Shown piece after piece: positions 4,963-8,959 of a DNA stretch of 8,959 nt. The position numbers and the translations under genes are program-made. The stretch is from positions 1-8,959 of the forward strand of contig JAKAAK010000127.1 of the NCBI GenBank assembly GCA_021797025.1, given 5' to 3'. Below the pieces are notes generated by a model. The model had not been told where the DNA came from. It saw nothing but the letters and a program-made list of their open reading frames with translations, and searched no databases. The stretch's first letter is position 1, and each line of letters starts with the position of its first letter. Source of the DNA: Thermoplasmata archaeon. Its GTDB lineage: Archaea; Thermoplasmatota; Thermoplasmata; Thermoplasmatales; Thermoplasmataceae.

Positions 4963-5247
4963 ATGGTTAAAACTAAAATAACAGTATCGGTGGAAAAGCC
5001 GGTGGTGAATAATGCGAAGGTAGTTTTATTAAAAAGGGGAAAAACTTTAAGTGATTATATTGAAAAATCCCTTAGAAGTCTTTCCACATCAGAGATTATT
5101 GAAGATATATGCAATGAACTGAGCCTTGACTGCAGATATGTAAGTCCAGAGGATATAAAGAAGAACAGGCCCAATCTCACCGGAAAAGTTCAATCAGAGA
5201 CACAAATCAGGGAAATGAGAAATGAAAGAAACTCGAATTTATCTTGA
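4963..5247 (+). CDS. ribbon-helix-helix-type antitoxin of a PIN toxin pair (VapB-like)
   Basis: This 94-residue protein is encoded directly before, and overlapping by 26 bases, a PIN-domain toxin. The N-terminus K-I-T-V-S-V-E (5-11) looks like the DNA-contacting strand of a ribbon-helix-helix domain. It is followed by two helices (about 12-42) with the turn around K-R-G-K-T-L-S-D-Y-I. The rest (about 50-94) is charged and probably disordered, as expected for the part that wraps and inhibits the toxin. Expected roles are to neutralise the toxin and, as a dimer with it, to bind the palindrome in the promoter. No Shine-Dalgarno site is seen and the start is set by TATA spacing. A decayed paralogue lies just upstream. 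The family assignment rests on context and pattern, not on a recognised close homologue. Confidence 0.75.
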   Translation: MVKTKITVSVEKPVVNNAKVVLLKRGKTLSDYIEKSLRSLSTSEIIEDICNELSLDCRYVSPEDIKKNRPNLTGKVQSETQIREMRNERNSNLS

Positions 5248-5662
5248 TACCAGCATTCTGGTTAAAAGATATGTTAATGAAGATGGCACTGATATAACAG
5301 ATAGTTTTTTTCAGCTTGCACATCAAGGCGAAACTGTATTTTGCACATCTGAAATCAATCTCGGTGAAGCTGCTGTTGTTTTTGATAAGTATGCGAGAAA
5401 ATTTGGGCTTGATGCCAGGAATCTGTTTCATGCAATGTTAAGAGAGCTAAATGTTCTTGAACGTTCTAATTCTGTTGAAATATTTCCCGTTACGAGCCAG
5501 ATAATCAGAAAAGCTATAAAAGTGGTTTTTGAACAACATGTGTACATAGTAGATGCCATCCAACTGGAAACCTGTATAGAAGCGAAAGGAGATAAATTTT
5601 TTACCGCTGATGTTGAACTTAATACTATTGCCAAAAAGCTCGGCATTGAAACAGTGCTATAA
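5222..5662 (+). CDS. PIN-domain ribonuclease toxin (VapC-like)
   Basis: A 146-residue PIN-domain protein, the usual size for VapC toxins, which are Mg/Mn-dependent ribonucleases that cut specific RNAs and stop translation. The acidic residues are in place: D9 in R-I-Y-L-D-T-S, E49 in S-E-I-N-L-G-E, D111 in Y-I-V-D-A-I-Q, and D130 in F-F-T-A-D. The ATG lies within the end of the antitoxin gene in another frame, so translation is coupled, and AGGGAAATGAGAA just before the start may serve as a weak ribosome site. Nothing suggests inactivation. This appears to be the only intact toxin among three toxin-antitoxin units here. The gene converges on the truncated permease and ends before a shared hairpin terminator. 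Confidence 0.88.
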   Translation: MKETRIYLDTSILVKRYVNEDGTDITDSFFQLAHQGETVFCTSEINLGEAAVVFDKYARKFGLDARNLFHAMLRELNVLERSNSVEIFPVTSQIIRKAIKVVFEQHVYIVDAIQLETCIEAKGDKFFTADVELNTIAKKLGIETVL

Positions 5663-5730
5663 CCTATGCAATCTAATATTAATGCTGGGAATTAAGCATT
5701 TTATCTAGAACAATAGTGGCAGCTCTGCAA

Positions 5731-5750
5731 AATTTTATACCCATAAAATT
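5731..5750. terminator. hairpin between convergent toxin and permease genes
   Basis: AATTTTAT and ATAAAATT form a perfect 8-bp stem around an ACCC loop. On the minus strand a run of seven T lies just before it, after the permease stop. The position between converging 3' ends suggests a shared terminator. In archaea T-runs matter more than hairpins, so the stem itself may be incidental. Confidence 0.45.
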
Positions 5751-5758
5751 GAAAAAAA

Positions 5759-6832
5759 TTATATTTTATCCCTGTCTATATTCACTGTTGCTATATCTCC
5801 CACTTTCTTAGCTCTTATTTCCGTATAAACAATTCCAAGCACAACCCATATCGCCGCTACTACTGCATATACTCCATAGGGAAATCCCGGGAAAGGTATA
5901 ACGGTATAATATATGGCGACAATTATCAAAGCTGAGGCTATAACCGGAATTACCAGGTGGTACAGAATAGAAAAATGGTGATGGTGCTTCTTAATAAATA
6001 TCCCTAGCCCCACATTGTTGATTAGATGTACCAGTAACAGCATGATGCCTATCATTACAAATGGGTATACTCCTCCATCGAAAGGACCAAAGAATATACC
6101 GTTTATAATTGCGAATGCAAATCCGGCTACTGTTATCAGCATCAATATTCTATGCGGTGATTTATATTTTTTATGGGTTGCATGAAGCCATCTGGGTAAT
6201 ATTCCATCCCTTGCCATAGCATACATGGTTCTAGAAACAGAATTGTTTATTGCCAGGCCGAACATCAGATAACTATTGTAGATAATTGCAACAAAAATCA
6301 TGGCCACTATAAATCCCAATTTTTGGTGGAACACTATAATTCCCGGATCAGGGGAAGTTGCAAAAGAAGCCATGTTGGAAGCGCCCCATGATACTGTTAA
6401 TGCATAAGTTATCATTATAATACTTAAATTTAGAAGCATTACCCAGACCATGGACCTGGGAATGAATTTCTTCGGGTTTTTGGACTCCTCACCCAGCGCT
6501 ACTACAGAACCTGAGCCAGACAGAGTTGTTATCCCTATAATAAAGCCAAGAAATATGGGCGCTATGCTACCATCAGTAAACTTTAACGTAAAAGTGTTAA
6601 GAGTATTGGATGACCCTGCCATAACTATGAGAATTATGCTTGTGGCCATCAGGAATGAAACTTCTATTATTCCGGCTATTAATGCATAGTTCAAAGATAC
6701 CTTAATTCCTCTGTACTCGAATAGGAATACGAAGAGCATATAAGGCAATATTAAAAGAATCCATAGATAAGGGATAGAAGATATATCAGGACTTAAAGAC
6801 AGAGTACTGTGAATTAAAGCAGTTGTCAGTAC
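5759..6832 (-). pseudogene. APC-superfamily amino acid permease, N-terminally truncated
   Basis: The 3' part of an amino acid/polyamine/organocation permease gene. About nine hydrophobic segments are visible, at roughly residues 20-41, 48-72, 88-110, 128-150, 170-195, 228-250, 255-277, 288-310 and 315-338. They fit segments 4 to 12 of a 12-segment APC transporter. Family signatures include S-G-S-G-S-V-V-A-L-G-E-E-S-K-N-P (segment 6 and the loop after it) and R-T-M-Y-A-M-A-R-D-G-I-L-P (after segment 8). The first segments, which bind the amino acid backbone, are missing, and about 355 residues remain of the usual 430-500. The sequence breaks at about 6830, where transposase coding begins on the opposite strand. 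The only start there is a TTG, and the frame closes at 6874-6876. I find no N-terminal part elsewhere in the window. It is almost certainly not functional. Confidence 0.8.
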
Positions 6833-7770
6833 CAATGAACAGGGATAATGGCTTCCCCAGTGCTATAATAGAATCAAATAAAACAGTGGGCCTTGATGTC
6901 GTTGTAAAGCCTCTTGCGTTCCTCTACGAATTCCAGGTACAAGTCGCTGTATTCAATAATAAGTATTCTCCATCATCAGTATCAAGAATAACAGACCTGA
7001 CTTTAGAAGAGGTAAACAAGTTTGTCAACAGGAAACTGGATAATAGGTATATCGCTGTAATGCTTGATGGATTATTCTTCTATCTCAGAAAGGAAACTGT
7101 GGACAAGGAACCGGTAATATTTGCATTAGGAATAAAGGAATCTGGAGAGTATGAAATATTAGGATCCTATTTAACAGTAAAGGAATCCCATAATAACTAT
7201 AAGGATGTTTTAGAGGACCTGTACAGGAGGGGATTGAAGGAATCATTGTTATTCATAGCAGATGGTATAAATAACCTGGATGAGGAGGTAATGAAGATCT
7301 ATCCCGGAAGTGATTTCCAGCTATGCACAATACATTATATGAGGGGATTGAAATCTAAAGTTAAGGAAAAGGATGTGGAAATAATAGAAGATGCCAATAA
7401 GATGTTCAAATGCAGCAATAAGGAAGAAGCCATAATTAAATTCAATGATTTTAAGAATAAGTGGAATGGCAGGTATCCCAATGCAATATACAATACCGAG
7501 ATTAAACTTGGAAGTCTACTGAGATTCTATGATTATCCATTGAAAATAAGAAATTCACTGAAATCCACAAATATAATAGAAAGGATGAATGAGGAGATCG
7601 GAAGAAGAATAAAGACAGTATCATCATTCCCTGATGAGGACTCTGCAATGAAAATGTTCTATCTTAAATCAGTAGAGTTCAATTCAAGGCATGCATTCAG
7701 GAAGATGAACGGCTCCTATAAATGCAATGATGCGATTAGAGGGATGTTCAACAAGAGGTATCCTTTATAG
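6829..7770 (+). mobile_element. IS256-family transposase, N-terminally truncated (element remnant)
   Basis: The protein matches the catalytic part of IS256 (mutator-type) DDE transposases. Numbering from the TTG at 6823, the acidic triad is probably D82 in V-M-L-D-G, D147 in F-I-A-D-G and E253 in N-I-I-E-R-M-N. The C-x-x-H motif after the second Asp is C168-T-I-H171. Y-S-P-S-S-V-S-R-I-T-D before the first Asp is also typical. IS256 transposases are about 390-410 residues, so some 80-100 N-terminal residues, including the DNA-binding part, are absent. The region around residues 30-45 seems to lack a few residues usually found there. Similarity starts right at the permease break, with the only in-frame ATG at 6835. 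No left inverted repeat remains, and I could not identify the right one. Probably inactive unless complemented. Confidence 0.82.
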
Positions 7771-7804
7771 ATACACAGAATTTGATATACAATCAACAGA
7801 AAAA

Positions 7805-7811
7805 TTTATAT
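7805..7811 (+). promoter_or_regulatory. TATA box downstream of the transposase
   Basis: TTTATAT within an A+T-rich context (AAAAATTTATATC) resembles a good archaeal promoter. A transcript starting about 26 bases later, near 7834, would begin just before the long hairpin at 7844-7891. No sizeable plus-strand ORF follows. Confidence 0.4.
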
Positions 7812-7833
7812 CTCTTTAAATAATATGAACTTA

Positions 7834-7906
7834 ACAGGTAAGACCGATTGGTTAATTGTACCTTGAGGTGCATAAAAACAATACTAATCGGCTCTGGCAT
7901 ATTTTT
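7834..7906 (+). ncRNA. candidate small structured RNA between the transposase and DUF3800 genes
   Basis: A TATA box at 7805-7811 predicts a start near 7834. The arm 7844-7852 pairs with 7883-7891 (9 bp, one G-T pair). After a two-base bulge (7853-7854), 7855-7859 pairs with 7878-7882 (5 bp). A small apical stem ACC/GGT closes a TTGA loop (7860-7869). A T-run (7902-7906) follows 10 bases after the stem. Promoter, stem and T-run together suggest an RNA of about 70 nt. It matches no family I know. It could instead be a terminator, or part of the transposon end. The 13-codon ORF across it (7825-7866) would start upstream of the predicted transcript. Confidence 0.35.
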
Positions 7907-8540
7907 ATTTCCACAATTCTATGTATGTTTGTGGGAATTTATCTTGGTCGATAATATCTATGTACTGAGAATCACAATTGTTAAATTTATTATATACAGT
8001 TCCGGCTAATAGGTCAGCAAACTGAATCCCGCTAAAATTTTCTGAATAGCTATGTGTTATAACTATATCTGTAATATTTGACCCGTTTATTAACTTCTGT
8101 TTGAAATAATTGTTGAAATCTTCCCGTAATGAACTTTTTATTTTTGATTTATCAATCCTTATCTCAACTTTGTCACAATTTAATATGATGGCGTCACCAA
8201 GATATCCAGCAACGTAATTGTATAGTTTATCTTTATTTTCTTTTAGATAGAAACTCGATAATTTTTTCTTTTCAAGGATACAGTGAATTCCCCGACAGTT
8301 TAAGGTTTCATTCAATTTATTTATAAAATATTTCCTTACTTGGGGATTGGATTTATTAAATTTTATTTCCTTCGCATTTTTTAGTTCTTTTTTGAATTTG
8401 TTTCTTCTGGCGTTTTTAATTATTCTATCTAGTTGCTTGGGGTCATCTGTAATAAGGGCGGATATAATTAAAAATTTTGAACTATTTTTTGAAAGTCCTA
8501 GATCTCCACTTTCATCGACGTAAATATACTGTTTTTGCAC
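7905..8540 (-). CDS. DUF3800 family protein (putative RNase H-like fold)
   Basis: A complete 211-residue member of DUF3800, a family of unproven function that I recall as often carried by mobile or defence-rich regions and suggested to have an RNase H-like fold. The N-terminal signature is Y-I-Y-V-D-E-S-G-D-L-G (5-15, acids D9, E10 and D13). The C-terminal signature is Q-F-A-D-L-L-A-G (173-180), whose Asp is likely part of the same acidic site. Between them is a Lys/Asn-rich region with K-V-E-I-R-I-D-K. The start is a GTG, the only plausible start near the signature, and no clear Shine-Dalgarno site is seen. Base composition is clearly more A+T-rich than in the neighbours, with many AAA, AAT and ATA codons, which suggests transfer from elsewhere. 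Its stop lies at the 3' T-run of the candidate RNA on the other strand. Confidence 0.83.
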   Translation of the reverse strand: MQKQYIYVDESGDLGLSKNSSKFLIISALITDDPKQLDRIIKNARRNKFKKELKNAKEIKFNKSNPQVRKYFINKLNETLNCRGIHCILEKKKLSSFYLKENKDKLYNYVAGYLGDAIILNCDKVEIRIDKSKIKSSLREDFNNYFKQKLINGSNITDIVITHSYSENFSGIQFADLLAGTVYNKFNNCDSQYIDIIDQDKFPQTYIELWK

Positions 8541-8597
8541 TTCTGATCGAGCTGTGTTAATGTCAATTGGCTAATTAATTTTAGTATACAACCATAA

Positions 8598-8605
8598 ATT
8601 ATAAA
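8598..8605 (-). promoter_or_regulatory. TATA box of the DUF3800 gene
   Basis: The minus strand reads TTTATAAT here, about 60 bases before the GTG. A start of transcription some 27 bases downstream would give a leader of about 35 bases. No strong ribosome site is visible in it, so this promoter call is tentative. Confidence 0.35.
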
Positions 8606-8622
8606 GAAATTATTACTTTACA

Positions 8623-8636
8623 TAATTTGCAAATTA
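8623..8636. repeat. 14-bp perfect palindrome upstream of the DUF3800 promoter
   Basis: TAATTTGCAAATTA is a perfect palindrome about 20 bases upstream of the DUF3800 TATA box, in the gap between that gene and the partial gene at the right edge. The position suits an activator site, or it may be chance in A+T-rich DNA. Confidence 0.35.
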
Positions 8637-8696
8637 CGATCTTCGGGTTAACTAATTCTAATTCCACTCATAACGAGAATTTCAGGACTATTTCTT

Positions 8697-8959
8697 TTAA
8701 GCTTCATCAAACTTTACAGTTGTGAGTGAGGCTGCGTTGAATTCAATTTCATTGGAAAGTATAGTTGCTCTGAATTTTTCTCCAACAGCGCCCTGTATGA
8801 ACCGCAACGGAAGATTATAACCCTCCGGCGATGCATCCCGCAAAATATCAGGATCGGCATCCCATATCTTACCCCATTTTCCTTCATTGAATGCCGATAT
8901 GCAGGTTTCTAAATATTCTCTGGCTCCCGGAGGAATTTCACTAGCACCTCTCTGGAATA
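8697..8959 (-). CDS. C-terminal part of an unrecognised protein (runs off the right edge)
   Basis: On the minus strand an open frame enters from the right edge and continues for 87 codons to a TAA at 8697-8699. No start is in the window. The composition is that of a real gene: it is more G+C-rich than the spacer next to it, with balanced residues, and the other frames are broken by stops. The visible part begins around I-P-P-G-A-R-E-Y-L-E and has a helix with aromatic residues (F-N-E-G-K-W-G-K-I-W-D-A-D-P). It then has G-Y-N-L-P-L-R-F and ends in strand-like hydrophobic stretches (K-F-R-A-T-I-L-S, S-L-T-T-V-K-F). I do not recognise the family. No membrane segment or metal motif is seen in the part present. 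It reads in the same direction as the DUF3800 gene, about 155 bases before it. Confidence 0.6.
   Translation of the reverse strand, partial: FQRGASEIPPGAREYLETCISAFNEGKWGKIWDADPDILRDASPEGYNLPLRFIQGAVGEKFRATILSNEIEFNAASLTTVKFDEA

Noticed and set aside
5207..5646. Minus-strand ORFs of 74 and 72 codons over the PIN toxin gene
   Set aside because: Shadows of the toxin, whose catalytic acids are all present on the plus strand.
6450..6689. Plus-strand ORF of 79 codons inside the permease
   Set aside because: Antisense to transmembrane segments with the APC signature.
7825..7866. A 13-codon ORF downstream of the transposase
   Set aside because: It would begin upstream of the start predicted by the TATA box, and it coincides with a strong hairpin that explains the sequence better.
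1..8959. CRISPR array, tRNA or rRNA genes
   Set aside because: No regularly spaced repeats, no tRNA cloverleaf with a T-loop motif and no rRNA signature were seen on either strand.

Overview
The window looks like an accessory, transposon-scarred stretch of an archaeal chromosome, most likely from Thermoplasmata (the order Thermoplasmatales is my best guess). The grounds are A+T-rich DNA, archaeal TATA boxes about 27-30 bases before start codons with little or no leader, occasional strong Shine-Dalgarno sites, heavy use of AGA/AGG and ATA codons, and families common in archaea (PIN-domain toxin-antitoxin pairs, AAA/DUF4143 ATPases, APC permeases). The assignment rests on recognition by eye, not on a search.

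Bases 1-2386: a small unrecognised gene (-), then a two-gene operon on the minus strand (SRPBCC-fold protein followed by a MarR-type regulator) whose promoter carries inverted repeats that could be MarR operators. Divergent from it is a class I SAM-dependent methyltransferase of the trans-aconitate methyltransferase type (+). Bases 2387-2713 are not empty: they hold what looks like the right end of an IS200/IS605-type element (the last codons of TnpB plus the end hairpin), two perfect 14-bp palindromes, and a pair of near-identical 22-bp operator-like repeats that bracket the TATA box of the next gene.

Bases 2714-5662: an intact AAA/DUF4143 ATPase (+), then about 930 bases with no long ORF that turn out to be a toxin-antitoxin graveyard. 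It contains a minus-strand vapBC pair with a frameshifted antitoxin and an internally deleted PIN toxin, and a plus-strand degenerate copy of the antitoxin that lies intact just downstream. The intact ribbon-helix-helix antitoxin and PIN toxin pair follows, with overlapping genes and a palindrome at its promoter.

Bases 5663-8959: the toxin gene converges on an APC-superfamily permease that has lost its first membrane segments where it abuts an N-terminally truncated IS256-family transposase on the opposite strand. Downstream of the transposase are a TATA box, a long bulged hairpin and a T-run, which together suggest a small structured RNA or a terminator. A very A+T-rich DUF3800 gene (-) follows, and the C-terminal part of an unrecognised protein (-) runs off the right edge.

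Taken together, the region has received and lost several mobile or selfish modules. The working genes appear to be the regulator operon, the methyltransferase, the ATPase, one toxin-antitoxin pair and the DUF3800 gene. I saw no rRNA, tRNA or CRISPR array.
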